Below are positions 15,106 through 26,491 of a stretch of 64,000 bases of DNA, in pieces. Numbering within the stretch: the first letter of the stretch is position 1; each line of letters begins with the position of its first letter. The DNA comes from Pogonophryne albipinna (taxonomy: Eukaryota; Chordata; Actinopteri; Perciformes; Artedidraconidae), in assembly GCA_028583405.1 (NCBI GenBank), contig CM053243.1:26132524-26196523 (forward strand). Direction: 5' to 3'. Below the pieces are notes generated by a model, which did not search any database, had not been told where the DNA came from, and saw nothing but the letters and a program-made list of their open reading frames with translations. The position numbers and the translations under genes are program-made.

Positions 15106-15450
15106 AACCTGAATTTAAATCAGGCTTTGTAATTATTTGAGTGACCGAATCATGTAAGTGTATTTCAAGTGTACTATGTATTAATTTATTGAGCTGTACT
15201 TAAATCAGGTTTTAAAATTGTTTGACTGATAGAGATCATGCAATGTTATTATTTGTTTATTGATTGTTATAAACCTGTCTGAGAACCACAGATGGAAATT
15301 AGCTATTAGCTATAATCTGGCATATTGCATCTCTTCTCTTTGCTGAGATTAATGTTTTTGTATGCATGGTCCTTCTATAAATAAATACAAAGTTCTACAA
15401 CAGTGTAAAGAAGAAACCAGAAGTGATTCAGTAATATAACATAACAAAAT
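15106..15450. mobile_element. Non-coding insertion, probably a LINE 3' UTR
   Basis: This segment separates two consecutive parts of the piggyBac transposase, so it is an insertion. It includes two diverged tandem copies of a unit with AAATCAGG...GATCATG-like phrases (from about 15110 and about 15200) and ends in short AATAAATA repeats near 15378. The text around 15275-15345 looks like a fish LINE 3' end. No coding sequence; family not certain. Confidence 0.4.
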
Positions 15451-15599
15451 CAGGAGTGGACACAATGGATCAGATGGTTCCCTGAACGGTTGGTGCCGGA
15501 GTTCACATGCAAGTGGAGAACATGGAGAAGGCCCATGGTGCTCTGGCACAATGTGCTCGATGTTGCCACCCTCAATGCCTATTCCATCTTTACTGCGCA

Positions 15600-16128
15600 A
15601 TGCTGAGGAGCATATATGCATAAAGCTCTGCTGACTCAATATCTGCAGAGTTTCAGCTCTGGCATTAATATCAGCACCAAAACTGTGCGCCGGGAGCTTC
15701 AGGGCATTTTGGACAATTCTATGCTTCCAACTTTGTGGAAACAGTTTGGGGAAGGCCCTTTTCTGTTCCAGCATGACTGAGCCCCATGGCAAGGTCCATA
15801 AAGGCCTGGTTGGGTGAGTTTGGTGTGGAAGAACTTGACCTCAACCTCATTGAACACCTTTGGGATGAACTAGAATGGAGAGCCAGGCCCTCTCATCCAA
15901 CATCAGTGTCTGACCTCACACATGCTCTTCTGGATGAATGGGCAAACATTCCCACAGACAGACTCCAAAAGCTTGTAGAAAGCCTTCCCAGAAGAGTGGA
16001 AGCTGTTATAGCTGCAAGGCAAAGGGGGGACCAACTTCATATTAATGCCTAAGAATTTGGAATGGGATGTCATAAAAGCTCCTGTAAGTGTAATGTGTAG
16101 GTGGCCCAATACTTTTGTCAATATAGTG
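15600..16128 (+). mobile_element. Tc1/mariner-type element fragment with transposase C-terminus
   Basis: The frame 15786-16052 reads LNLIEHLWDELEWRARP and VESLPRRVEAVIAA, the C-terminal part of a Tc1-like DD34E transposase including the NxIEHLWDEL motif that carries the catalytic glutamate. Upstream, 15640-15700 matches the helix-turn-helix region out of frame, and 15715-15790 covers the segment around the second aspartate, so much of the middle is deleted. The right end CAATACTTTTGTCAATATAGTG-like terminus (to 16128) is a typical Tc1 inverted repeat; no matching left terminus is present. It lies within the piggyBac transposase and so is younger than it. Confidence 0.82.
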
Positions 16129-16319
16129 AATGAAGAGGCGCATGGAGGGCACACCCCACCTCAAAAAGCACATTACAGGGGCAATGGAAAGATGTGGGCT
16201 AAACATACCAAACACACACACCACCCAGCCTAATGTATTGTTTGGTCCAAATCACTGATACAATTATTATTTTTAACAAAATTATTATTAAAGTATGTTT
16301 TTTTTTATCATTGTTATCA

Positions 16320-16583
16320 CACTTGCACACATGGGTCATTTTTCACCCATGCGTGCAAACCTGATGTATTACTACAAAAACTGTTTTAGTTCCTACATTT
16401 TGAAAGGTTGATTGAAAATAATGATGTGTGGTGATCAAAAACAAGATATTTAATGAATACTTGGAATATTAAATGATTAAATAAATGGATTTCCAAAAAT
16501 ATATAGAAACACTCAGCCATGCATGAAATAACATTGTAAGTCAATACGGGTCATTGTTGACCCATGTTGTCCCTTAGAAGGGG
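16320..16583 (-). repeat. Right subterminal inverted repeat of the piggyBac element
   Basis: Reverse-complement partner of 14187-14461. Contains an ATGGGTCATTTTTCACCCAT palindrome-like site at its inner edge and the GACCCATGTTGTCCCTTAGA phrase near its outer edge. Confidence 0.85.
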
Positions 16584-16612
16584 TATGCATAGCTTGTCTA
16601 TCAAAGGGTTAA

Positions 16613-17917
16613 AAGTGTAATAGATTGTTTTTCAAAGCCTTAATATGTCTAATGTTCCTCTACTGTACCTGTGGGTTTAAGAATAACCACTTTATAAATG
16701 TTTTTTTGATTCCAGGATGAGAAGTAAAGTCCAGTCTGTCCTCTGTAGACCATGAACTTCTGTGCTACATTTCCTGGCATTCAATCAAAAAGTATTTCAG
16801 TCTGAGTGGAAGACAATGTCTTCAATGGTGCACAAGGTTGTTGTAGAATTACAAACTGCTGTCGGGCAACATATTGTATTACATTTATAGTACATTATAT
16901 ATATATATATATACACTGTAAATGTAATACAATACATATTAAATATATATATAATTAATGTTATTGTTTATAATATGCAGTGATGAACAAGAACTTGCTC
17001 AGGCTGCAATGCTTCATCCTATTTTTGGTTTATAAAGTGTTACTTTTCCCAAAAGCAGGCAGGCATGTGTACATCTGTGAGAAGATAGCATTGAGAGCCT
17101 CTTACACTCAAGTAAGAGAAACGTGTTTATGTTTAGGGTTACGAAAATGCAGATGATGTTATCTTCACTGTTTTATTTAAAATATTCCTTTTACATGAAT
17201 ATATTAATGTGATACACAACCCCCTCACATGCTATGTACTCATAATATAAAGATGTTCTGTGCTCTACTTGAGTGTGATATGTTAAATGTGTTGGTGCAC
17301 TGCACAGTGTGTCTAACAGTTATCTGTGTAATTATTAACAGCGGGAAAGTGTTTTAGGGATTTCTATTTTGGGGAATCAAATCTTAAATACTTGGAGGGA
17401 TATCGTGTAAATGTATGACTCTCCGTTAGCGTTTTGGAATGCACAAGAGACCTCCTGCAGTTGTTATGACAACCAATTTTGTTTGAGAAAGTCATTTGTC
17501 CTTAATACACTACTTTAGTATCTTGCCCCGTGGATTGGTTATTATTCCCCTCACTAGAAGGGACTGATGTGTATGAAGTCTGAGCTGGGAGACTTTGTGT
17601 ATTACGTTATTTCAGTAGGAAATTTGTTTGGAAAATGAGAAAATAATAGGGCTCATGGTTTTCACTTTTCAATTATTTTTAAGCAAGTATTCATTTAGAA
17701 AATTACATTTCTGGTCACAATTAGGTTTTTATTAATGTTTTGTTTGTCTGGGTTTTGTTCAAATAATTACAACTTTTATAAGCTCATACTCTGTACAAAA
17801 TGGCAACATAAAATAACTATTGATTATATATAGATGGAAAATGACAAAATACACAGCATTCACTCTACACAGAATTACTGGTGAATTACTTTTGTGTGAC
17901 TTTTGAAGCTGAGAGAA
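16613..17917. other. No gene recognised; short (AT)n tracts
   Basis: A+T-rich DNA with (TA)n runs around 16895-16960. No coding frame with a recognisable motif and no paired element ends. Confidence 0.45.
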
Positions 17918-18484
17918 CTTGTTAAGCCCCGAGCCTGTTTTTCAGGTCTCAGGCTCGAAAATGACATTTCCAGAACAAATGACCATATCTTCACTTCTAA
18001 AAGGGTTAAATTAATCATCTTTTTTCTCAAAGCAAGGTTACATCTGTGAGTTAGATGTAGAAGTGTCAGAATAAATATAGATGTTTTTATTTTAAAGTAA
18101 ATTCAGATTGAACACAGTAAAAAAAGTAAATTATTGTGTCTGTCCAAAAAAAAAAAATTACCTATAGTGAAAACCACCCTTGAATGATGGGATGGTAGAC
18201 TAAAAGCTTTAGAAATCCAAACTAATACATATAATAAGTATCCTGTATCAAGATTGATGCAAAACAAGTGAAATGTGACCTTTTTATAGCGATTTATCAA
18301 AAACAACCCACTTCTGGGGTCATTTGACCTATCTCTGGCCCCCCTTGCTCGATTTTGCTGATTGACATCTCTTTCTAACCGTGAGAGCCAGTGGAATCGA
18401 GGGGAACTCCCACATACTCCTTATTTGGTAATGTGTGTGTGTGAGACTGACGCATAGCCAAAACCGAAAGCTGCGATAGCCAAA

Positions 18485-20352
18485 AAATCCAGAGTTTCTT
18501 CCATGACCCCATGGACAGCAGGCACATGTGGCAGGGCATTCAGTCCATCACAGGATACAAGGCTGCTCCACCACCCTGTGACAATGATACTATATTTCTC
18601 AACAACCTCAATAATCACTTTGGTCGCTTTGAGGCACTTAATAACACCACTGCAATGAAAGCTGTCCCCAAGCAGGGGGAACAAAGACTTCGCCTTGACA
18701 CAGCTGAAGTTCGGAGGACCCTGAGGAAGGTCAACCCCCGGAAGGCAGCAGGCCCCGACAGTATACCAGGACGGGTGCTCAGGGACTGTGGGGCCAGCTG
18801 GCCCATGTCCTCACAGACATCTTCAACACCTCGCTGGACCAGGCCATTGTTCCATCATGTTTTAAGACGGCAGCCATTGTACCTGTGCCAAAGAAATTCT
18901 CAGTGACCTGCCTGAATGATTACCGGCCTGTGGCACTCACCCCCATCATGATGAAGTGTTTTGAGAGGCTGGTAAAGAACCATATCGTCTCCATACTTCC
19001 CCCCACACTTGACCCGTTCCAGTTTGCTTACCGCCCTAACTGCTCTACAGAGGACGCTATCTCCTCTGCGCTCCATGTGAGCCTGGCCCACCTGGAGGAG
19101 AAGAACACCCATGTGCGAATGCTGTTCCTGGATTTCAGCTCAGCGTTCAACACAATCATCCCCCAGCATCTGGTAAACAAACTGGGACCCCTGGGACTCA
19201 ACACACCCCTGTGTAACTGGCTGCTGGATTTCCTAATAGAGAGACCCCAGTATGTTCGGGTCGGTAACAACACCTCCAGCACCATCACCTTAAACACCGG
19301 CTCCCCGCAGGGCTGCGTTCTGAGTCCACTGCTTTTCACCCTGATGACCCACGACTGCTGCTCCAGGTTCAGTACCAACCACATCATAAAGTACGCGGAC
19401 GATACAACAGTGGTGGGACTCATCAGGGACAACAACGAACAGGCCTACAGGGAGGAGGTGAAACATCTGACAGACTGGTGTAACACCAACAACCTGATCC
19501 TGAATGTCGATAAAACAAAAGAGATCATTGTCGACTTCAGGAGAAAAAAAAAGCACTGTCACCCACCACTCCACATCAACGGCACAGCAGTGAAGACTAC
19601 AGACAGCACCAAGTTCCTGGGGGTGCATATCACAAGCAGTCTGACCTGGTCCACTCACACTACATCACTATTTAAGAAGGCACAGCAGCGCCTACACTTC
19701 AGGTTGAGAAGAGCACAGCTCCCCCCTCCCATCCTCACCACGTTCTACAGGGGAACCATAGAGAACATGTTGACCAGCGGCATCTCCATCTGGTCGAGAG
19801 ACTGCAACGCCAAAGACTGGAAGTCTCTGCAGAGAGTGGTCAGGACAGCAGAGAAGATCATCGGAGTTTCTCTCCCTCCCATCAGAGACACCGCTCAGAA
19901 ACGCTCCCTGACAAAAGCCCAGAACATTTTTAAAGACCCCACTCATCCTCACCATGCTCTGTTCTCCCTGCTGCCCTCCGGCAAGAGGTTCCGCAGCATT
20001 AAGAGCAAAACAGCCAGATTCTGCAATAGCTTTTTCCCCCATGCCATCAGACTGCTGAACAGCAAGTAGATCAGTATCATAAAGATTACATTACGCTGTG
20101 TAAAGAGCACATATTTTTTATATAGTATGTCTATTTTATTTATATGTATAGTAAGTCTTTATATTTTAAACGCACACTTTATCTTTAATTTTATCAGCAC
20201 CACGTCACTATTATTTATTTATATGTACAATTTTAGCAAGTTTTTATATTGTCCTGTTCCTGTAAGCCAGTACAACGAAATTTCGTTTTAATAGTACACT
20301 CTGTGTCTTGTTGAAATGACAATAAAGTATGTCTATCTATCTATCTATCTCT
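18485..20352 (+). mobile_element. 5'-truncated Rex1/L2-like LINE
   Basis: A non-LTR retrotransposon copy lacking its endonuclease and 5' end. It begins within the region just before the RT domain, carries nearly the whole RT domain and C-terminal tail (frames 18511-18790 and 18885-20069), an A+T-rich 3' UTR, the motif ACAATAAAGTATG and a terminal (TCTA)n microsatellite tail (20331-20352). It is inserted in the family-P transposon copy. Confidence 0.88.
18511..20069 (+). pseudogene. LINE reverse transcriptase (Rex1/L2-like), frameshifted
   Basis: It would prime reverse transcription of LINE RNA at a nicked target. The first frame (18511-18790) ends in [20 protein letters not shown], the conserved region just before RT motif 1. 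A frameshift near 18790 moves coding into the frame open from 18885 to 20069. That frame holds [32 protein letters not shown] (motif A with the first catalytic Asp), [15 protein letters not shown] (motif B) and the catalytic YADDT near 19393. The C-terminus carries the usual LINE tail. FSSAFNT is the phrase associated with fish Rex1, but L2 relatives share similar motifs. The break and missing N-terminus make it inactive. Confidence 0.88.
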
Positions 20353-20547
20353 GGTGGCTACCATTAGCAGCTAACTTTTACTCTCCGATTTTTACATAAA
20401 AATTGAATTATGGATTATAAATAAAATGTTTCAAATCCACAGAAACATTATCAATCTATGGATTAACTGATTCAGCCGCGTTTTTTCTCGTTTTAATGCC
20501 ATTGAACCAGTCTTTTGATCAGATTGACAGCTACGGTGAGACGATCT

Positions 20548-20946
20548 TGTTACGGTGAGTGAAGCAAGCAGGACCCAAATGCAGATAACGCTGAAAATGC
20601 CTTTATTTCAAGGATAATCTAGACAACTTGGACAAAACAGAAAACTCAACGGTGAACTCAGTCACAAACAAAAAACGAACCAACACTGAACACAGGAAGA
20701 GACAAGACTAAATACAGGGAGGGGTAATCACAATACGAGAAACAGCCGGGCAGGGGAGGAGAAACACAAGGGCAACAGGTGAACACAATCAGACAATTAG
20801 ACACACCAGGGAAACTAACGACAGGGAGGAAAAACACAAGAAGGACCAGACAATACACAAGGGAGACAGGGAGAACAGAACAGCAAAATAAACCCAAACC
20901 TAGTCATACAAAACTAAAAACGTGACATAACATGAGAATCGTGACA
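20548..20946 (-). mobile_element. Solo LTR, 399 bp
   Basis: Begins TGTTACGG and ends CGTGACA, flanked by a perfect 5-bp duplication GATCT (20543-20547 and 20947-20951). On the minus strand it contains AATAAAGGCATTTTCAGCG followed by the terminal segment, so transcription would run minus. TG...CA ends, a 5-bp duplication and no interior sequence fit an LTR left by recombination between the two LTRs of a provirus-like copy. It splits family-P copy 1. Confidence 0.78.
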
Positions 20947-21159
20947 GATCTCCCGTAAAAGCTACGCAAAGGTACGTGTTGTGATGTCTGAGTTTGCTTC
21001 CCCTGTCGCGAGTTCGGATTACATAATCTGTGATTTAACCTCAGCTTTAATCGGATATCTTGTATGTGCAGCTACGATAAGTAATAAGGGTATCTTTTAT
21101 CTTGAGTTCTGTGACAAAGTGCGTTAGTATTTTTCGCTCAGGGGTCATTTAGATGCTTC

Positions 21160-22405
21160 TTATGAGACTCTGCACTTTCCCTCATCACCTCATACCTCAA
21201 AGACCGCACCTACAGGGTAACTTGGAGAGGGTCCGAGTCCGACCCTTGTCAATTAACTACAGGGGTCCCTCAGGGCTCTGTTCTTGGTCCCCTCCTCTTC
21301 TCCTTGTACACAAACTCGCTCAGATCTGTCATTAGCCCGCATGGTTTTTCATACCACTGCTACGCTGACGACACCCAATTAATTCTGTCCTTTCCCCGCT
21401 CAGAGTCCCAGGTCGTCGCACGCATCTCTGCTTGTCTAGCTGACATCTCTCGGTGGATGTCTGCTCACCACCTCAAGCTCAACCTTGACAAGACTGAACT
21501 GCTTTTCCTTCATAAAATATAGTCCCACTCTTGACCCAACAATCAACATTGGCACCTCTGTTGTTTCCCCGACTCAGACTGCAAGGAATCTGGGTGTGAT
21601 CCTAGATAACAAACTGTCCTTCACTGCAAACATCGCTGCTACAACCCGCTGCTGCAGATACACGCTTTACAACATCAGGAGGATACATCCCCAGCTGACC
21701 CAGAAAGCCACGCAGGTTCTGGCCCAGGCTCTCATCATCTCACGCCTAGACTACTGCAACTCCCTCCTGGCTGGTCTACCTGCATGTGCCTTCCGACCTC
21801 TGCAGCTCATCCAGAATGCAGCTGCTCGTCTGGTCTTCAACCTTCCTAAATTCTCCCACACCACGCCGCTCCTCCGCTCCCTTCACTGGCTTCCGGTAAC
21901 TGCTAGAATCCACTTCAAGACAATGGTACTTGCGTACCATGCTGCGAATGAATCTGGCCCTTCCTACATCCAGGACATGGTTAAACTGTACACCCCAGCA
22001 CGTGCACTCCGCTCTGCATCAGCCAAACGGCTCGCTGCACCCTCACTGCGAGGGGGACCCAAGTTCCCATCAGCAAAAACACGTGGGTTTGCTATCCTGT
22101 CTCCAAAATGGTGGAATGAGCTCCCCATTGAAGTCAGGACAGCAGATAGCTTACACACCTTTCGGCGCAGACTGAAAACTCATCTCTTTCGACTCCAATT
22201 CGAGCGATAGAACTATTAACAAAGCACTTATATACTAATAAAGGACTGGCTTATCTAAAGCCAGTTGAGTAGCACTTGAAATGTTTTTGCTCTATGAAAC
22301 CTGATGTACTTATATGATTCTGTTTTCTTCAAGTTTGTATTTTGTTGGTCGAACGCACTTATTGTAAGTCGCTTTGGATAAAAGCGTCAGCTAAATGCAA
22401 TGTAA
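21160..22405 (+). mobile_element. 5'-truncated L2 LINE
   Basis: Contains the second half of the RT domain, the C-terminal region and the characteristic L2 3' end with GTCGCTTTGGATAAAAGCGT followed by an AATGTAATG tail. The 5' edge falls inside RT motif B territory (GVPQGSVLGPLLF readable around 21255-21300). It is the third insertion in family-P copy 1. Confidence 0.88.
21165..22210 (+). pseudogene. L2 LINE reverse transcriptase, 3' half
   Basis: The frame through 21304-21522 has YADDTQLILSF, the catalytic YADD box, and HHLKLNLDKTELLFL. A frameshift near 21510 moves it into the frame ending at 22210, with ARNLGVILDNKLSF, SRLDYCNSLLAGLP and LHWLPVTARIHFKT, then RSLRTFRRRLKTHLF-type C-terminus (here SLHTFRRRLKTHLF). 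These are conserved landmarks of L2-clade proteins. Endonuclease and early RT motifs are absent, so the copy is dead on arrival through 5' truncation. Confidence 0.88.
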
Positions 22406-22570
22406 TGTGTTTTGTTTTGGTAAAAATGGTTTGATCGTCAGTTAGCTGAGATTCTTCCCGTTAATCTGGTATAACACATTAATAGGTTCTTAAATATTAA
22501 GATGCCCTGAGACACAGTGTCGTGAAAAAAAAAACCCCGCCGAGGGGGGCTTTGGGGTTTAACAGGTTAA

Positions 22571-22884
22571 TGCTGGGATTAATAGAAAGTATTAAGAAGG
22601 CAGTAGAAAGGGAAATCAAATTAGTAAAGTTTGATTAAAAGAAAAAAGAAGCAACAAGTTTTCATCAAGCATTTCATTTGCATGTTTGCATGTGGCTTTG
22701 TAGACTGTCATTTTCACAACTAAATATTTTCTTAACATCTGTTTTATCTTTTTCTTTAACTATAATGTTAACACGTATTTTAAACATAGAGAAATGTTAA
22801 AAATCTACATGAAAAAAACATTTGAGCCTTCAATAACTATTCTGTTGAATGGAAATGCAAGATATCTTTACCATCGATTAAGGG
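22571..22884. other. No gene recognised
   Basis: About 310 bp of A+T-rich DNA between two elements. Confidence 0.4.
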
Positions 22885-22887
22885 TTA

Positions 22888-23483
22888 CGGCCCGTCCACA
22901 CAGCGGCGTGCGTTGAAGCTTCCAACGCTTCTGCCCATTCACTTTGAATGGGGTGACGTCACTTTTAGCCGAACTGCATTTTGGGAAGCGACGTGGAGCG
23001 TTGCTGGCGTTGCTCGCTTCAAAAGTTGAGCAATGTTAAACTTTTGACGCCTCGACGGAGGCGTCAGCCAATGAAATCCCGTTTATGCAAATCTGCCAGT
23101 ACAAGCGCTAGCCAATCAAACCGTGTGTATGCTGGGAGAGACTACGCAGGTCATTTCCTCATATTCAAAAAAATGGAGGGAAAATTCATTATAGCGGTAG
23201 TGAATCACCCGGTGCTGATCAGTCTCTGTTCATCTACCGGGATACAAACCGGAGGAGCGAGGCATGGAGGGAGGTGGCAGAGACAGTGGGTGAAACTGGT
23301 AGGTTTTCGCCTGTTTGGGGATTTTATATCCAGTTTACTTCGTTTTAACATTGCTATTGCTTTGTATGTCGGGGGCGGGAGATTCATGTGATTGGTTGTT
23401 GGTCGCGTTGCTCGCAAAAAATACCCAAGCTTCAGACACGCCCACCGCCAAGCGTCAACGCACGCTGCTGTGTGGACGCTCCG
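22888..23483. mobile_element. PIF/Harbinger-type non-autonomous transposon, 596 bp
   Basis: The left end starts CGGCCCGTCCACACAGC and the reverse-complemented right end CGGAGCGTCCACACAGC; the repeats continue for about 29 bp with few mismatches. Flanks are TTA on both sides (22885-22887, 23484-23486), the 3-bp duplication expected of PIF/Harbinger. The interior keeps a MADF-domain exon (see 23173-23290), which fits the DNA-binding ORF carried by this superfamily. Confidence 0.85.
23173..23290 (+). pseudogene. MADF-domain exon of a Harbinger ORF1
   Basis: From the ATG at 23173 the frame reads MEGKFIIAVVNHPVL. After a small deletion the adjacent frame continues LFIYRDTNRRSEAWREVAET. The pattern (HPVL, YRD, AW..VA) is that of a MADF (Myb/SANT-like in Adf-1) DNA-binding domain. 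The segment ends at a GT dinucleotide (GTGAAA from 23291) that could be a splice donor. In active Harbinger systems this protein works with the DDE transposase, which is absent here. Confidence 0.65.
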
Positions 23484-23486
23484 TTA

Positions 23487-24141
23487 GGGCTGCAGAAGCG
23501 CAACTCAGGTGGCTTACAGTCAATATTCACAATTTCTGAGAAAGTGCATAAATATAAACTATATATTATAATCGGAGAACTATGAAGACTAGGGCCAAAG
23601 AGGATTCTTTATTTTTTTCTTGCCTTAAAATCATGGCTCCTCATTCTGTTGATTACATTTTTCTCAAACGGACCGTAAACAAAACCAACACAAAGTCTGA
23701 AAACATCTGAAAAAGTAATTTACGTTAATTGTAATGTCTGAAAACAGTATGAAAAATCTAAATTGGAGTCATAAAGCACAATAGGCTGTAATCTGTTTGC
23801 AGTTAGAGTGATGTTTCTGGCTGAATATATGATGTGGTGCACATACACAAATATCATGTAAAACAGGGTGAGTCACTAATCAAGGAATGATTTAATGAAT
23901 TATTTCATTTCTGAAGTAATCATCTGACTACTGCTCAAATGTGGCTTTTAGTTTAGTCTGATTCATCTTCATGGGTGACAATATGGCCCAAAAGTACTCT
24001 GTTTTGATATAATACAAGAAGTTGGCCATCTGAAAGGTTTTTGAATCATTTATATTTCCTCTGACTCAATATGCCAAGAGTGATTTTATTATTTCCACAT
24101 GAATGATTATCCAGATGGCCAACACACAGCAGTATTATGAC
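23487..24141. other. No gene recognised
   Basis: Anonymous A+T-rich DNA with no long frames or paired ends. Confidence 0.4.
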
Positions 24142-24145
24142 TTAG

Positions 24146-25129
24146 CCTCTTAAGCCCGAGGGTCCCCCCAGTGGACCCCTCCCACCATGTCTCAGGGCTT
24201 CTTAACATTTATGAAACTATTAATGTTCCATACCCTTTTAACGGTAAGAAACTCAGCTAACTGACAATATGAACTATTTTTAGCTAAAAGAAACACAAGA
24301 GTAATACCAAGCCTTTGAATTAGCATGGAGCGAAAAAATGCTAACTAATGCTAACGGACTTTTGCACAGCACTCACGGTAGAAATGCCCTTATGACTTAT
24401 CGTAACTGCACAAACAAGATATCCGATTAAAGCTGAGACTCCATAGATTCCACACATGTAATGTCATCACTGTACGACCCCGAATTCCTGGAGCTATTAG
24501 CCAGAAAAGAGAAAGTAAACAACATCCGGTTTCAAAAATATTACAATAATTACGTCTTACCTTTTGTTGATTTGTGATCAAAAGTTGTGTTCAACGGAAT
24601 AAAAACGCCGTCACAACAGTTGTATTTGGATGGAATGAATACCTACAGTGATAATTCTAAGTAATAAAATGATTTTTACAGTGAAAAGGTCAAATGGAAC
24701 TGATGGTTCCCAAATTACCCAAAGATGCATCCGCCTGGACTTTATTTTTCTAAACCTCTCTAAAAAGGTCAAATTTCACTTGTTTTGCATCAATCTTGAT
24801 ACAGGGTACTTATCATATGTTATAGTTTGGATTCCTAAAGCTTTTAGTCTACTAACCCATCATTCAAGGGTGGTTTTCACTAGAGGTAATGTTTTTATTT
24901 TAGGCGGACATTAGAATTTACATGTTTTTACTATGTTCCATCTGAATTTACTTTAAAATAAAAACATCTATATTGATTCTGAAACTTCTACATCCAACTC
25001 ACAGATGTAACCTTGCTTTGAGAGAAAAGATTATTAAGTTACCCCTTTTAGAAGTGAAGATATAGTCTTTGTTGTGTTAGTAACATTTTCGAGCCTGAAA
25101 CCTGCAAAACAGGCTCAGGGCTTAAGAGG
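24146..25129 (-). mobile_element. TTAA-type DNA transposon family P, copy 2, uninterrupted (984 bp)
   Basis: Perfect 12-bp inverted termini CCTCTTAAGCCC at both ends, flanked by TTAG on each side (24142-24145, 25130-25133), a 4-bp duplication at a TTAA-like target. The right part is the reverse complement of the left parts of copies 1 and 3, including the shared phrases GGCTCGAAAATG and GATGGGTTAGTAGAC-like text. No protein-coding domain. As the intact-length copy it defines the family. Confidence 0.82.
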
Positions 25130-25133
25130 TTAG

Positions 25134-26100
25134 TGAAGTCTTCAATACACTTAGAGAACCAATTTATTATGCAATCAAAATCTTTTTAGGACAATATCTG
25201 TAATTGTTGTATAGATGTCCAATTAGCTCTGATTAGACAAATATTTAGTGGAAACAACTTGACCTCTGTAGCTTAATGACATTATCATGAGACAAGCGAG
25301 AGTCAGATTAAACAGAATTTGTGCATCAGGTCTCACACAAAGAATAAAACATACAGCGTTCAGAAGATCTGGATAAAAATATTCAGCATAGTCATCATAA
25401 CAAACACGTAATCTGACTCTGTTATCACTTATCTACATTACACTTCCTCAATGTCTGTTGATATTAAAACAGTATTAGTCTTTTACAATATTAAAAAAAC
25501 TACAAATAAGCACAAACACTGTAACAACACATACATATATTTGAATTTCTTTCAGTCTGACATATGCAGTATTAAGGCATAGTGAGGAAAAACAAACCAT
25601 GAAGACCTTAGGACCATCTTCAGATAAACTGTGACTGAGCGTTCTTTAACCAGCACCTTGACTAATTTAAACAAATGGACTGTTGTAATTTCACCTTAAA
25701 TCAATAAATACATACACCTTGACATCGTGCGCCACGGTCACGGAGTGTGTTATTTAGCAACTGGTGTAAAGACAATTAATATTTCTGGGATAGCCACAGA
25801 CAGGTGAAGCGGTAATAAAGTAATGACTAGAAGCAATATCGTAACTCATTTACAGTTTTGGCTTCAGAGTTTCCCAATGGGTTTAGTTCATTAACGTATG
25901 ATTTGACCCTATAGATGATATTTGAGAGCTTACCAATGGTGGTTTCTTTGGAAGCATCTGGTGCAACCTCAAAACCTCTGGAGCCACTTATAAATAGGAA
26001 AGTAATGAGGGGATTCAATCATAATTATAATACATTTTGCTTGCTGATCTTATATTCAATAACCAAACTGTCTTGCAAGCCTTAATGATCTCAAGAAATA
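25134..26100. other. No gene recognised
   Basis: A+T-rich DNA. A short minus frame at 25827-26018 shows no motif. Confidence 0.4.
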
Positions 26101-26379
26101 TGTGACGATATAGTTTACGATGTGTTATGTTTATTTGTCTAGTGTCTTTGTGCCAACTACATATGAATGTTTGCATGTTATGTTTACTGTTGAAGCAGGG
26201 TTAGTTGGTGCATGTAGTTGCCTGTTTTCACCACAAGGCTCCGCCTGAGGGCGTGAAGGTGAGGAAGAGCGTTTCTTCTTCGGTGGTTGAGGGAACTGTG
26301 ACGGAGTTTTTGGATCTTAATAAAGTTGCCACGAGTGAGAAAAGACAAGTGATGTCCGCTTGAGTCCTTGAGTGCAACA
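26101..26379 (+). repeat. 5' LTR of the Gypsy element
   Basis: 279 bp, TGTGACGAT...GTGCAACA. Contains a polyadenylation signal (AATAAAG, near 26318) about 60 bp from its end. The sequence immediately after, TATTTTGGCGAGCTAGCC, would hold the primer-binding site; I could not assign it to a particular tRNA. Confidence 0.9.
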
Positions 26380-26491
26380 TATTTTGGCGAGCTAGCCAGG
26401 ATATTAGCTCTAAACGGATTAAAAGAGGGCTTTTATCCTGAGACGAACCTGGAAAAGAAAGACAACACTTTACTGTGAGGAAAATATAGAT

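Larger units (their letters stand above)
14755..16195 (+). pseudogene. piggyBac transposase pseudogene (DDE_Tnp_1_7 type)
   Basis: The enzyme would have cut and pasted the element at TTAA sites. 14800-15060 contains the catalytic-core phrase ITMDNFFTSIPLAEKLL, in which the D of MDNFF is an expected catalytic aspartate, then TIVGTLR and KPDIPP. A frameshift near 15062 moves the frame so that MHEDRAVDDT continues to about 15105. The gene is then interrupted. It resumes at about 15455 with GVDTMDQMV, shifts again, and continues with WRRPMVLWHNVLDVATLNAY to about 15594. A Tc1 fragment follows, and a C-terminal stretch (RRMEGTPHLKKHITGAMERC) returns near 16138. The start region and the C-terminal Cys-rich domain are not identified. 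Clearly inactive: at least three frame breaks and two insertions. Confidence 0.82.
13999..16608 (+). mobile_element. Decayed piggyBac-superfamily transposon
   Basis: The ends read CCCTTTGATACACAA (left) and, reverse complemented, CCCTTTGATAGACAA (right). The right end is followed by TTAA (16609-16612); the left flank ATGA is a plausible decayed TTAA. Inside the ends lie repeated ATGGGTCAnnnnTGACCC motifs and subterminal inverted repeats of about 270 bp. The interior encodes a broken piggyBac transposase (14755-16195). Two foreign segments sit inside: a probable LINE 3' end (about 15106-15450) and a Tc1 fragment (about 15600-16128). Confidence 0.85.
17918..22566 (+). mobile_element. TTAA-type DNA transposon family P, copy 1, split by three retroelement insertions
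   Basis: The left end ACTTGTTAAGCCCCGAGCC and right end ...TTTAACAGG followed by TTAA (22567-22570) match the termini CCTSTTAAGCCC of the copies at 24146-25129 and 54290-61576. Home sequence remains at 17918-18484, 20353-20547, 20947-21160 and 22406-22566, about 1.1 kb in total, matching the 984-bp uninterrupted copy. The insertions are a Rex1-like LINE, a solo LTR and an L2 LINE. A TTAA target and CC-starting termini suggest piggyBac. No transposase domain is visible in any copy. Confidence 0.72.

Noticed and set aside
19028..20042. Minus-strand frames of 116-135 codons within the LINE at 18485-20352
   Set aside because: Antisense shadows of the reverse transcriptase; they lack motifs.
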